This document shows, in pieces, positions 9,614 to 18,071 of a DNA stretch of 64,000 nucleotides. The notes below the pieces were generated by a model, which worked only from the letters and a program-made list of their open reading frames with translations, was not told the origin of the DNA and searched no databases. The stretch lies in contig CAMDJW010000010.1 in assembly GCA_945901025.1 (NCBI GenBank), positions 1-64,000 on the forward strand. Reading direction: 5' to 3'. Both the position numbers and the translations under genes were made by a program. The stretch comes from Spirosoma fluviale (GTDB lineage Bacteria > Bacteroidota > Bacteroidia > Cytophagales > Spirosomataceae). The stretch's first letter is position 1. Every line of letters begins with the position of its first letter.

Positions 9614-9656
9614 TAAAAACTTGCGATGTAAATCTGAAAAGGTTTACATCGCAAGT
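9614..9656 (-). terminator. Intrinsic terminator after susD-like gene
   Basis: A perfect 14-bp inverted repeat (ACTTGCGATGTAAA at 9619-9632 and its complement at 9643-9656, 10-nt loop) is followed on the minus strand by five T residues (9614-9618). It lies 33 bp after the SusD-like stop and about 28 bp before the GTG start of the next gene. That leaves no obvious room for a promoter, so it may act as a partial terminator that sets a high SusCD to low cytochrome ratio. Confidence -1.
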
Positions 9657-9689
9657 AAAATTCAACTATAAATATAATAAATTGACCAA

Positions 9690-11198
9690 TTATAGATACC
9701 CTTGATTTTGAATTAATTTTTTATTAATCAAAATTTGAGGAGCTGGAATTGGCAAAAAGTATTCAAAATCTGAATACACATAATCTAAAGCATTGAAAGC
9801 AATTCCACCTCTAGCCACAGTAGGGTTTGCTTTTTCTTGTGCTCCATGTGCATTCATGAAAGCTGTCAATTGAGTCGGCGTAAGCGTTCTTTGAAGATCG
9901 AACCAACGGTGATTTTCGAAAGCTAATTCAACGCGTCTTTCTTTTAATACAGCTGTTCTGAAAGCATCTTTTGATAAACCATCTACAGCAGCTAAGCCAG
10001 CTCTTTTTCTTACTTGGTTTAAGTAATCATACGCCTCAGCATTAGGTCCCGAAGCCTCATTGATGGATTCTGCCAACATTAATAACACGTCAGCATATCT
10101 CAAAATAGGCCAGTTGTTATCTGTACGACCCGTAATGGTGTGCGTGTATTGATACTTGCTTACATATGGAATCCCAACAAAATTTCCGTTCAAGGTATAG
10201 CCTGGTTGCACAGAAATAGCTTTTCTAACATCTCCCGCTTCGTATGCATTGATCATATCACGTGTTGGGATATTTCTTCCACTAGGAGTTGTGTTAGCAA
10301 AACCGGTAACTGCTCCAGCAGAAAGTCTTGGTGCAAAAACATACATGAAGTTACTTTGCTCTCCCAAATCATTTCCTCCTTGGTATTGCACTTCAAAAAT
10401 AGATTCTACTCCATTCTTTTTAGCTGGATCAAAGTTATCCTTGTAGTTTGCGTTCAAGGCATATCCTAATGAAGTCACTTGCTTCAACGTAGTGCTAGCA
10501 GCTGCATAATTTTTCTGCGTTAAGTATACTTTTCCTAACAAACTTAGCGCAGCACCTTGCGTAGCACGACCTCTCAAAGTAGCCTTCGCTGGAAGCATTT
10601 TTGATGCATCAGCTAAATCAGCTAAGATTTGCTTATATACATCTGCTTGCGGAGATCTAACTAAATCAAATGACTCGTTTGGATTTGTTAAGGTTTTGGT
10701 TGCCAAAACTACATCTCCAAAATAGCGCACCAAATTGAAATAGTGGTATGCACGAATGAATTTAAATTCTCCTTCCAAAACTCCTTTAGCTGTAGCGTCA
10801 ATTTTACTAGCTGCTAGTTTTTCTAATGCATAATTAATATTATACATCGTTGAGTAATGGTTATTCCAAAGGGATGAAATTTCACCATTTCCTTGGTTTA
10901 CAGTAGAATATTCAAAAGCTTCCCAACCAGCTGCACCTCCACGATCTAATGGATTAAAATCAAAGGTTGTATTATCCGACATCATTTCTTGTTGGATATA
11001 CGCTGAGTTGGTAATCGTTTGTAATTGACCATACACACCATTCAAAGCCTGTTCAAATTGAGTCTGATTTTGATAAAACAAATCACGACCAATTCTCGTA
11101 GGATCGGTGGTTTTTAGAAAGTCCTCTTGACACGATATCTGTGTCAAGCAAAGGGACAAGATGATATAAAATGATATTTTTTTCATGTTTCGATTCAT
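9690..11198 (-). CDS. SusD-family nutrient-binding outer membrane lipoprotein (RagB/SusD)
   Basis: This 502-residue protein has a lipoprotein signal with the acceptor cysteine at C23 (LTQISCQEDFL). SusD features follow: LWNNHYSTMYNINYALEKL, EFKFIRAYHYFNLVRYFGDVVL with tetratricopeptide-like helices, LLGKVYLTQKNYAAA, WPILRYADVLLMLAESINEA, YLNQVRKRAGL, LKERRVELAFENHRWFDL and a C-terminal YFLPIPAPQILINK. SusD proteins sit on the cell surface and cap a SusC transporter to capture glycans or other oligomers. The start codon overlaps the susC stop (TAATG), so the two are translationally coupled; a second possible start (MKKISF) lies at 11186. No glycoside hydrolase accompanies it here; cytochrome/DUF1501 genes do. 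Confidence -1.
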   Translation of the reverse strand: MNRNMKKISFYIILSLCLTQISCQEDFLKTTDPTRIGRDLFYQNQTQFEQALNGVYGQLQTITNSAYIQQEMMSDNTTFDFNPLDRGGAAGWEAFEYSTVNQGNGEISSLWNNHYSTMYNINYALEKLAASKIDATAKGVLEGEFKFIRAYHYFNLVRYFGDVVLATKTLTNPNESFDLVRSPQADVYKQILADLADASKMLPAKATLRGRATQGAALSLLGKVYLTQKNYAAASTTLKQVTSLGYALNANYKDNFDPAKKNGVESIFEVQYQGGNDLGEQSNFMYVFAPRLSAGAVTGFANTTPSGRNIPTRDMINAYEAGDVRKAISVQPGYTLNGNFVGIPYVSKYQYTHTITGRTDNNWPILRYADVLLMLAESINEASGPNAEAYDYLNQVRKRAGLAAVDGLSKDAFRTAVLKERRVELAFENHRWFDLQRTLTPTQLTAFMNAHGAQEKANPTVARGGIAFNALDYVYSDFEYFLPIPAPQILINKKLIQNQGYL

Positions 11199-14100
11199 TA
11201 TAAGTTTAATTTGATACCTACAGCTAACGTACGCGGAACTGGATATGACTCATCGTCATTGTTCAATTCGGTACCACCTCTTACTCCCGCATCTGGATTG
11301 TTTCCAGGATAGTTCGTAAACAAGAATAGGTTATTGGCCGTAAAGAAAATACGCGCATCACTGAAAACTGATTTCAACTTAGGTAATGTGTAACCTAATG
11401 TAATCGCTTTCAGCCAAATATGGCTACCATCATATACATAACGCTCGCTACTTTCACGTGACCACTTAAAGTAGTTGGTACCTCCTTGAGAGTTTTTTGC
11501 ATTTGGATTAGATCCAGGATTTGCAGCTGAACGCCAGCGATCTTTTGCCTTAGTTAACACGTTAAATACACCGTCCATATTCATGGTTGATGCTTCGATG
11601 TTACGGTAGATATCGAAATTTTGAGCTCCCACAAATAACACGTTTAAGTCAAAATTACGGTAGTCTGCTGCAACGGTCCAACCCCAAGTGAAGTCAGGAT
11701 TTGGATTACCAATTTCAACCATGTCTTGTGTATCATAAGATACAACACCGTCACCATTGGTATCAGCAAATTTCATACCCCCAGGGATCACACCATCTTG
11801 CTTAGCCCAACCGTCGATTTCTGCTTGCGTATTGAAAATACCCAATTTCTTGTAACCGTAAATCATACCGATTGGTCGGCCTACTTTCATTACGTTATAA
11901 CCTCCGTAGAAACTACCGTAATACAACATGTCATTAGCTCCTTTAATCGCTAAGATTGTACTTCTGTTAGCAGAAATGTTCAAATTAGTTCTGAAGTTTA
12001 CAGGTCCAAGATTAGATCTATAATCAACACTTAATTCAATACCTTTATTTTCTACTTGGCCAATATTATCCAAACTGGTTGTAAAACCAGAAACGGCTGG
12101 GATCGATACAGGAAGTAACATATCGTTCGTCAACTTTCTATAGTATTCAAACGTGAAAGTCAATTTGTTATTAAACGTAGCTAAGTCCAAACCTAAATCC
12201 AATTGATCTGATTTTTCCCATTTCAATGATGAGTTGGCAAATGAACTAATAACTTTACCAGGTGCAAATGAATTGTTTAAGATATAATTATTTAATCCTA
12301 CGAAGGCTAAGCTTGGGTAGTTACCAATATTATTGTTACCCGTCACACCCCAGCTTGCACGCAATTTCATGTCATTGATAAAAGTTAAATCTTTCATAAA
12401 TGATTCCTCAGAAACTCTCCATCCAATGGATGCTGCAGGGAAGTCTCCAAACTTATTGAATTCTCCAAAACGTGAACTACCCTCTCTTCTGAACGATGCT
12501 GACAATAAATATTTGTCTTTGTATGAGTAGTTTGCACGCGCAAAATAAGCCATTAAAGTCCAACCATTCTCGTATGAGTTAGCTGATCTAATTGAGGCCG
12601 CGCCAATGTAACGAACTAAATCATCAGGGAATGTATTTCCTGCTGCATCAATTCCATATACATTCTCTTCTTGAGCCGTGAAACCAAGCATTGCATCCAC
12701 TTTTTGATCTTCTCCTATTTTAGGATTGTAAGTCAATAATTGGTCAAATGAATAGTTGAACAATCGGTCTGTGATATCTCTAGCTGTAGCAATTCTTGGA
12801 GGAGCACCCGCCTGTCCTGATGCCACTGAGGCTCCAATGGTCGAAGGTACATATTCTTTAAATGCATTGTAGTTCAATTTTGTATTGGCTGAAGACTTAA
12901 ATTTCAACGAAGGTAAAATAGTGAACTCAGCAAAAGCATTGGCTAATACATCGGCAATGTTTCTCCTACGAGTAACATTTTGAAGCAAAAACAAGGGATT
13001 TGGGAAACCAAAAGCTCCGTCAAGTCCACCGATATAAGGCCTCATACTTCCGTCAGCGTTATAGATAGGTTCACGTGGATCCATTAAAAGGGCTCCTCCT
13101 ACTAATGCACTACGTCCGTCCGTATTGGCAATGTTTTGCTTCGTGATACTTCCGTTTACGTTTAATCCTATATTTAAGAACTTATTAACCTGACCTCCTA
13201 TGTTACTACGGATAGATACACGCTCATAATTTGTATTGACAATAGATCCTGCTTCTTTGTAATAACCTACTGAAAACATCGACTTCATCGTTCCTTTACC
13301 TGATGAAATAGTTAAGTTGGCATCTGTATAAGGAGCATTATTATTTAATATCGCACCAAACCAATCCGTTGAAAATTTAGTTTGCTCAGGATATCGATAG
13401 CCCAAAGGCACATCTTCTAGCGTTGGTTCTTTTTGCTTGAAATATCTGAAGTTATCTTCAAATATATCTTTTTTGAATTGCGCAAATTCAACCCCATTTA
13501 ACACAGGAGTTCTGCGAGACATAGGAATATTTTGAATTCCATGATCTAAGGTAAAGTTGATGTTAACTTTTCCTTCTTTCGCATTTTTCGTATTAATTAA
13601 AACTACACCATTCGATCCTCTAGCACCATAAATCGCTGTAGAAGCCGCATCCTTTAAGATTGAAATGCTTTCAATATCATTTGGGTTAAAGTTTTGACCT
13701 ACTGAGGTACCCACGACAAACCCGTCAATTACATACAATGGATCACTACCAGCTCCCAAGGAACCGATTCCACGCACACGAACCTCAAATAATCCACCCG
13801 GTGTTCCACTCTTTTGCTTTACGGTAACACCCGCTGCACGACCTTGAAGCATTTGGTTTAAGTTATTTGCTGGCTGCTCTCCTATATCTTTCATTCCAAT
13901 GACTGAAATGGCTGAAGTGATATCCTGCTTTCTTTGAGAACCATACCCCACGACAACTACTTCAGATAGCTCTTTTAAGTTATCCTCTAAAGTTACGTCA
14001 ATGATGGAACGGTTTCTAACTGTTTCAGATTTACTAGTCATCCCAACAGATGAAAAAACAAGGACTGAATTTGCCCCTGAACTTACTTTGATGGTATAAT

Positions 14101-14269
14101 TACCATCAGCACTTGTAACGCTACCATTACTGGTACCTCTTTCTGTCACGGAAACACCAGGAATTCCTGTCCCGTCAGATGAGCTAACTTTTCCTTTCAC
14201 TTGCAGACTTTGTGCAAATCCCTGGAAAATCAATAGCATCATGAATAATGTTAATTGAATTTTTTTCAT
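11198..14269 (-). CDS. SusC/RagA-family TonB-linked outer membrane transporter
   Basis: I start at ATG 14269 (MKKIQLTLFMMLLIFQGFAQ), a clean signal peptide, giving 1023 residues; a longer frame open to 14374 has no signal peptide at its start. A carboxypeptidase-regulatory-like domain (VKGKVSSSDGTGIPGVSVTERGT) comes first, then the SusC-specific box (LSEVVVVGYGSQRKQDITSAIS), the TonB plug (LQGRAAGVTVKQKSGTPGG, VRVRGIGSLGAGSDPLYVIDG, ILKDAASTAIYGARGSNGVVLI) and a long beta-barrel ending in ...RTLAVGIKLNL. It imports bulky substrates across the outer membrane using TonB/ExbBD energy, with SusD as lid. No sigma/anti-sigma or two-component regulator is next to it. An inverted repeat lies 95 bp upstream. 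Confidence -1.
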   Translation of the reverse strand: MKKIQLTLFMMLLIFQGFAQSLQVKGKVSSSDGTGIPGVSVTERGTSNGSVTSADGNYTIKVSSGANSVLVFSSVGMTSKSETVRNRSIIDVTLEDNLKELSEVVVVGYGSQRKQDITSAISVIGMKDIGEQPANNLNQMLQGRAAGVTVKQKSGTPGGLFEVRVRGIGSLGAGSDPLYVIDGFVVGTSVGQNFNPNDIESISILKDAASTAIYGARGSNGVVLINTKNAKEGKVNINFTLDHGIQNIPMSRRTPVLNGVEFAQFKKDIFEDNFRYFKQKEPTLEDVPLGYRYPEQTKFSTDWFGAILNNNAPYTDANLTISSGKGTMKSMFSVGYYKEAGSIVNTNYERVSIRSNIGGQVNKFLNIGLNVNGSITKQNIANTDGRSALVGGALLMDPREPIYNADGSMRPYIGGLDGAFGFPNPLFLLQNVTRRRNIADVLANAFAEFTILPSLKFKSSANTKLNYNAFKEYVPSTIGASVASGQAGAPPRIATARDITDRLFNYSFDQLLTYNPKIGEDQKVDAMLGFTAQEENVYGIDAAGNTFPDDLVRYIGAASIRSANSYENGWTLMAYFARANYSYKDKYLLSASFRREGSSRFGEFNKFGDFPAASIGWRVSEESFMKDLTFINDMKLRASWGVTGNNNIGNYPSLAFVGLNNYILNNSFAPGKVISSFANSSLKWEKSDQLDLGLDLATFNNKLTFTFEYYRKLTNDMLLPVSIPAVSGFTTSLDNIGQVENKGIELSVDYRSNLGPVNFRTNLNISANRSTILAIKGANDMLYYGSFYGGYNVMKVGRPIGMIYGYKKLGIFNTQAEIDGWAKQDGVIPGGMKFADTNGDGVVSYDTQDMVEIGNPNPDFTWGWTVAADYRNFDLNVLFVGAQNFDIYRNIEASTMNMDGVFNVLTKAKDRWRSAANPGSNPNAKNSQGGTNYFKWSRESSERYVYDGSHIWLKAITLGYTLPKLKSVFSDARIFFTANNLFLFTNYPGNNPDAGVRGGTELNNDDESYPVPRTLAVGIKLNL

Positions 14270-14516
14270 AGAAATGATTTTAGGTAAATTAAGTTTAATA
14301 CAATGCTTAAAACTATATTTTTTTAATTTCGAAACTATCCTTATGCCCTTAAGGACAGTTCCGTATTGTACCATAATAATACAATAAAATATGCCTTTAT
14401 TTGATTATTTAGAAGTATTTATGAAAAAGGCTAATGACTTGCTTTCAAAAAAAGTATAAATTTTACAACATTTTTTATGGGCATGTTCATAAAATTGCTT
14501 TACGATTTATTTCAAT
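14270..14516. other. Intergenic leader of the susCD operon
   Basis: This stretch lies between the sugar-oxidation operon terminator and the susC start. It is very AT-rich and holds no credible gene: the short open frames in it lack family features. I could not find a clear TAnnTTTG promoter on the minus strand. The only ordered structure is the inverted repeat at 14364-14386. Confidence -1.
14364..14386. promoter_or_regulatory. Inverted repeat upstream of susC, candidate operator
   Basis: The sequence TATTGTA, 9 bp, TACAATA forms a perfect 7-bp dyad at 14364-14370 and 14380-14386, 95 bp upstream of the susC ATG. No T-tract follows, so a protein-binding site is more likely than a terminator. 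The regulator is unknown. Confidence -1.
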
Positions 14517-14555
14517 AAAAAATCCATCACTCAAATTAAGAATGATGGATTTTTT
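14517..14555 (-). terminator. Intrinsic terminator after the SMP-30-like gene
   Basis: A perfect 13-bp inverted repeat (AAAAAATCCATCA at 14517-14529, complement at 14543-14555) with a 13-nt loop ends in T6 on either strand. It sits 22 bp after the SMP-30 stop and closes the 17948-14578 operon. Confidence -1.
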
Positions 14556-14577
14556 GCAATTGTATTTGAATATAGTT

Positions 14578-15603
14578 TTAGAAGCCCAATCCAGTTGTTT
14601 TTGTTTCTACTCGCAATAAATTCATATCAGCCGTAATAAACAAAGTCTTTCCGTCCTCTCCGAAGGCACAGTTGGCCGTCGCTGACCCCGCCTCAATTCT
14701 CCCCAATAATTTTCCTTCGGGACTGATGATTAAAACTCCACCAGGGCCAGTCGCCCATAAATTACCTTCTTTATCTACTTTGAATCCATCAGGAGCACCT
14801 TTCCAACCTTTTTTAGCTAAAGGACCCGCGTCGTAAAATACTTTACCCGTTCCTAGATTTCCATCTGGATTTACCGGATAGGCCATCCAAATTAATCCTT
14901 TCATGTCGGATTGTCCTACATATAAAATTTTCTCATCAGGGCTAAAAGCCAAACCATTCGGACGTGCAAGGTCTTTTGCTTGCAAGGTTAATTGACCTTT
15001 CTTATCGATCCGATAAACTCCCTGAAAAGCTAATTCTTTAGCAGGTTCATCTTTGCCGCGACCAGGTAATCCATAGGGGGGGTCCGTGAAATAATAATCG
15101 CCTGAACTTTTTTGAACTAAATCATTGGGGCTATTTAATTTTTTTCCCTCAAATAAATGCGCTAATGTTTTTTTCTGATCAGGTCTATTTAACGGCATTT
15201 CTGCAATTCTACGATCTCCGTGTTCACAAGAAACCAAATTACCTTTTTTATTAATAATCAATCCATTCGAGCCTGGCTCCTCTGAATAAGTACCTGTGCC
15301 CGTATATCCTGATGGCCTTAAGAATTCTTCAATGCCTTTGGCCGCTGACCATTTGTGAATGACATTTTCGGGAACGTCTGAGAATAACAAATACCCTCCT
15401 TTTTTTACCCAAACAGGTCCTTCGGACCAAGTATAACCAGTGCCCAAAATTTCTATTTTAGACGTGGTGTCTATTAAATGATCTAAACCTGGATCCAAGC
15501 GGTGAATTTTACCGATGGTCGGAAAGCTTTTTTGCTGAGCTGTTGCCATAGTGCCTAAAAATCCTACCAGCAAGCTGGTCATTGTGATTAATTTTTTCAT
15601 CAT
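14578..15603 (-). CDS. SMP-30/gluconolactonase/LRE family protein, secreted
   Basis: This 341-residue protein has a Sec signal peptide (ITMTSLLVGFLGTMATAQQ), so it is predicted to be periplasmic. The six-bladed beta-propeller of the SMP-30 family is seen in its repeated motifs: YTWSEGPVWVKKGGYLLFSDVPENVIHKW, SNGLIINKKGNLVSCEHGDRRI, LNSPNDLVQKSSGDYYFTDPPYG, RPNGLAFSPDEKILYVGQS and APDGFKVDKEGNLWATGPGGVLII. The E (SEGP), N (SPND) and D (PDGF) positions match the usual divalent-metal ligands. The family hydrolyses sugar lactones such as glucono-1,5-lactone. Its location directly after a GMC oxidoreductase suggests it opens the lactone made by that enzyme; this pairing is an inference. ATG at 15600 is an equally possible start. 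Confidence -1.
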   Translation of the reverse strand: MMKKLITMTSLLVGFLGTMATAQQKSFPTIGKIHRLDPGLDHLIDTTSKIEILGTGYTWSEGPVWVKKGGYLLFSDVPENVIHKWSAAKGIEEFLRPSGYTGTGTYSEEPGSNGLIINKKGNLVSCEHGDRRIAEMPLNRPDQKKTLAHLFEGKKLNSPNDLVQKSSGDYYFTDPPYGLPGRGKDEPAKELAFQGVYRIDKKGQLTLQAKDLARPNGLAFSPDEKILYVGQSDMKGLIWMAYPVNPDGNLGTGKVFYDAGPLAKKGWKGAPDGFKVDKEGNLWATGPGGVLIISPEGKLLGRIEAGSATANCAFGEDGKTLFITADMNLLRVETKTTGLGF

Positions 15604-15610
15604 AGAAAAG

Positions 15611-15639
15611 AAAAAAATGCGGACATTAAGCCCGCATTT
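15611..15639 (-). terminator. Terminator-like hairpin between the GMC and SMP-30 genes
   Basis: An 8-bp perfect stem (AAATGCGG at 15615-15622 with complement at 15632-15639, 9-nt loop) runs into T7 on the minus strand (15611-15617). The run ends only 7 bp before the SMP-30 start codon, leaving no space for a new promoter. It is either a partial terminator or an attenuator inside the operon. Confidence -1.
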
Positions 15640-15645
15640 AGAATT

Positions 15646-17358
15646 TTATAAATGTTTCTTTTTCATTTCCTTCACGGCAAAATCGGCTGCCCTGGCGGTT
15701 AAAGCCATATAAGTCAGCGAAGGATTAACGCAAGAAGTGGAAGTCATACAAGCACCATCCGTAACAAAAACGTTTTTACACGCATGGACTTGGTTGTTGC
15801 CATTTAATACGGACGTTTTTGGATCACGGCCCATACGAGCAGTTCCCATTTCATGGATGGCCATCCCTGGATAGGATCCATTGTCAAATGCCTTCACATT
15901 TTTCAAACCTGCGGCTTCTAACATTTCGCCGGCATCGTTCATGATGTCTTTACGCATTTTTCGCTCATTTTCCTTGAACTCCGCGTCAAACACCACCACT
16001 GGCATTCCCCACTTGTCCTTCGTCGTAGCATCTAAATACATTTTATTTTCATGGTAAGGCAATGTTTCGCCAAATCCACTTAAAGCCATACCCCATGGTC
16101 CTGGATGTGTCAATGATTCTTTGTAATCTGCGCCGAAGCTCAAATCACCGATTCCTCTGTTCCAACCCGAACGTGATCCGCTTCCTTGGAATCCAAACCC
16201 ACGTACATAATCACGCTTGTCATTTCCAATGTTTCTATACCGTGGAATGTAAATACCGTTTGGTCTGCGACCGATGTAATATTTATCTTCATCACCTTCC
16301 CATGTGCCTGTGGCGCCAATTTTGAAATGATGATCCATTAAATTATGTCCTAATTCTCCTGAGTCATTTCCGAAACCATTTTGGAAACGATTCGATTTTG
16401 AATTCAATAATAAGGCTGTTGTACTTACTGTCGAACCACACACAAAAATCACTTTGGCAAAATATTCTTTTACCTCATGTGTCACCGTATCAATTACCCG
16501 AACCCCTTTAGCACGTTGCTTAGTCGCGTCGTAAATGATTTCAGAAACTAAGGAATCGGGTCTTAAAGTCAACAATCCTGTTTTAGCTGCCGGAGGTAGC
16601 GTACAAGATTGTGAACTAAAATATGCTCCATAAGGGCAACCTAACCGACATTTATTGCGGTACTGGCAGGCTGAACGGCCTACCCCTAATTGGGCTTGCT
16701 TCGCCTCTGACAAATTAGCTACTCGGCCTATCGTCATGATACGACCAGGAAAATTTTTCTCGATGCGCTTCCGAACTTCTTTCTCCACGCAATACATGTC
16801 CATGGGCTTTAAAAACTCTGAATCCGGCAATTGAGGTAATCCCAAAGCTTCACCAGAAATACCAACATGCTTTTCAACGTAAGAATACCAAGGAGCAATT
16901 TCATTGTAACGGATTGGCCAGTCAATGGCTATGCCTTCTTTTGCATTGGCCTCAAAATCTATATCACTTAAGCGGTACGTTTGACGTCCCCACATGATGG
17001 ATTTACCTCCAACAATATTAGGCCTGTACCAGTCAAATCTTTTTTCTTCTTTATATAAAGAATCAGAATCATTCATCCAATATTTTTCAGTCATCTCATT
17101 ATATGGATAATCACGAGATAATTTCGGATGGGAAGCCTTTTGCTCCTGGGTCAATAAACCATTGTATTTGAAATCCCAAGGATCTTTATAGCTAGGCTCA
17201 TATCCTGTGATATGCTCCATTTGCTTTCCTCGGTCTAATACCAAAGTTCTCATTCCTTTTTCTGTTAATTCCTTGGCGGCATATCCCCCTGAAACTCCAG
17301 ATCCTACGACAATGGCGTCATAGGTGATTGATTTTATTGCGTCTATATTTAAATTCAT
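15646..17358 (-). CDS. GMC-family FAD-dependent oxidoreductase
   Basis: This 570-residue protein begins with an FAD-binding Rossmann motif (IVVGSGVSGGYAAKE, residues 17-30) and the LVLDRG strand end. Further GMC signatures are NIVGGKSIMWGRQTYR, KVIFVCGSTVSTTALLLNS, and a C-terminal part with MAIHEMGTARMG and FVTDGACMTSTSCVNPSLTYMALTARAADF. The last two hold the His and Asn expected at the active site. The cysteine-rich CQYRNKCRLGCPYGAY is seen in the sugar/gluconate dehydrogenase branch. The large subunit itself has no signal peptide; it lies 23 bp after a twin-arginine subunit 3-like gene, so it is probably exported piggyback with that partner. The likely reaction is oxidation of a sugar or glycoside at C1, C2 or C3, passing electrons to a cytochrome c; the exact substrate is open. 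Confidence -1.
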   Translation of the reverse strand: MNLNIDAIKSITYDAIVVGSGVSGGYAAKELTEKGMRTLVLDRGKQMEHITGYEPSYKDPWDFKYNGLLTQEQKASHPKLSRDYPYNEMTEKYWMNDSDSLYKEEKRFDWYRPNIVGGKSIMWGRQTYRLSDIDFEANAKEGIAIDWPIRYNEIAPWYSYVEKHVGISGEALGLPQLPDSEFLKPMDMYCVEKEVRKRIEKNFPGRIMTIGRVANLSEAKQAQLGVGRSACQYRNKCRLGCPYGAYFSSQSCTLPPAAKTGLLTLRPDSLVSEIIYDATKQRAKGVRVIDTVTHEVKEYFAKVIFVCGSTVSTTALLLNSKSNRFQNGFGNDSGELGHNLMDHHFKIGATGTWEGDEDKYYIGRRPNGIYIPRYRNIGNDKRDYVRGFGFQGSGSRSGWNRGIGDLSFGADYKESLTHPGPWGMALSGFGETLPYHENKMYLDATTKDKWGMPVVVFDAEFKENERKMRKDIMNDAGEMLEAAGLKNVKAFDNGSYPGMAIHEMGTARMGRDPKTSVLNGNNQVHACKNVFVTDGACMTSTSCVNPSLTYMALTARAADFAVKEMKKKHL

Positions 17359-17381
17359 TGTTAATTTAGTTCAGGTCAAAA

Positions 17382-17948
17382 TTATAAAGTCCACGTTTTT
17401 TGATTAGGCCCTAATGGCATACATCCATCAAATTTACCTGGAATAGGAAGATATTCTAAGGCCTCAGTAGCGCCTATTTTACTTGTAAAATATCCTGTGG
17501 TGGCTAATTCTTTGATCATAAAAAAGAAAGGAGCCGTTCCCTTTTTTGCTTTTCTAGCTGCATCGCCTTCCAGCATACATGCCGTCAAAACTTCTTTTTT
17601 CTGTAGGTCATTAGCATCTACGAAACCTTTGCCTGTTTTAGTTTTACAGTCAGCGTCTAATTTGGTTAAGCCGGCATAAAATGTTTCTTGTTCTGCTTTT
17701 GTATAACAGTCTTGAACCACATTAATGATGAACTTCTCCGCACCAGCTGCCTTAGCACCCGGTGTTTTAGTGGTAGGAATAATCACATCAGCAATGGAGG
17801 CTATCAAGGTTGTTTGATCCGCAGTAAAACTTACAAAAGTTCCATTATTGGTTTTTTGGCCCATAATACCGGCCATGGCGGGAGCTGAAATCATGCCTCC
17901 CATTAACGCAGCGACGCGCTGAACCGCCTCTCTTCTATTTATTGTCAT
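17382..17948 (-). CDS. Gluconate 2-dehydrogenase subunit 3-like protein, Tat signal
   Basis: This 188-residue protein begins with a twin-arginine signal (INRREAVQRVAALMGGMISAPAMAG). The mature part matches the gluconate 2-dehydrogenase subunit 3 family: FTADQTTLIASIADVIIPTTKTPGAKAAGAEKFI, FYAGLTKLD, FFFMIKELATTGYFTSKIGATEAL and a C-terminal FDGCMPLGPNQKTW. In known enzymes this small subunit carries the Tat signal and escorts the GMC flavoprotein into the periplasm. The gene is first in the operon and is preceded by a TATATTTG -7 element at 17981-17988. The pairing with the following GMC gene makes the assignment strong; the cytochrome subunit of the enzyme is not in this operon. Confidence -1.
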   Translation of the reverse strand: MTINRREAVQRVAALMGGMISAPAMAGIMGQKTNNGTFVSFTADQTTLIASIADVIIPTTKTPGAKAAGAEKFIINVVQDCYTKAEQETFYAGLTKLDADCKTKTGKGFVDANDLQKKEVLTACMLEGDAARKAKKGTAPFFFMIKELATTGYFTSKIGATEALEYLPIPGKFDGCMPLGPNQKTWTL

Positions 17949-17980
17949 AGGTGAATAAGTATTTTATTTTTTAATGTTTT

Positions 17981-17988
17981 CAAATATA
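17981..17988 (-). promoter_or_regulatory. -7 element (TATATTTG) of the sugar-oxidation operon
   Basis: Reads TATATTTG on the minus strand, a full match to the Bacteroidota TAnnTTTG element, 32 bp before the ATG at 17948. No clear TTTG -33 element is present at the right distance. Confidence -1.
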
Positions 17989-18048
17989 GGGAATTAAAAT
18001 AAAAAATTAATAGGTATTATAAGGTAATTTCTTAAACGATTTTATCTC

Positions 18049-18056
18049 TACATTTG
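18049..18056 (+). promoter_or_regulatory. -7 element (TACATTTG) of prmC
   Basis: TACATTTG matches TAnnTTTG and lies 15 bp before ATG 18072. It implies a very short leader and argues against the upstream in-frame TTG at 18054, which overlaps this element. Confidence -1.
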
Positions 18057-18071
18057 TTTTTAATTTCATCC

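Noticed and set aside
14270-14374. Longer start of susC
   Set aside because: The extra 35 residues precede a good signal peptide and cover the candidate operator at 14364-14386.
14434-14619. Small open frame (61 codons) after the SMP-30 gene
   Set aside because: It crosses a terminator hairpin and overlaps the end of the SMP-30 gene, with no family features.
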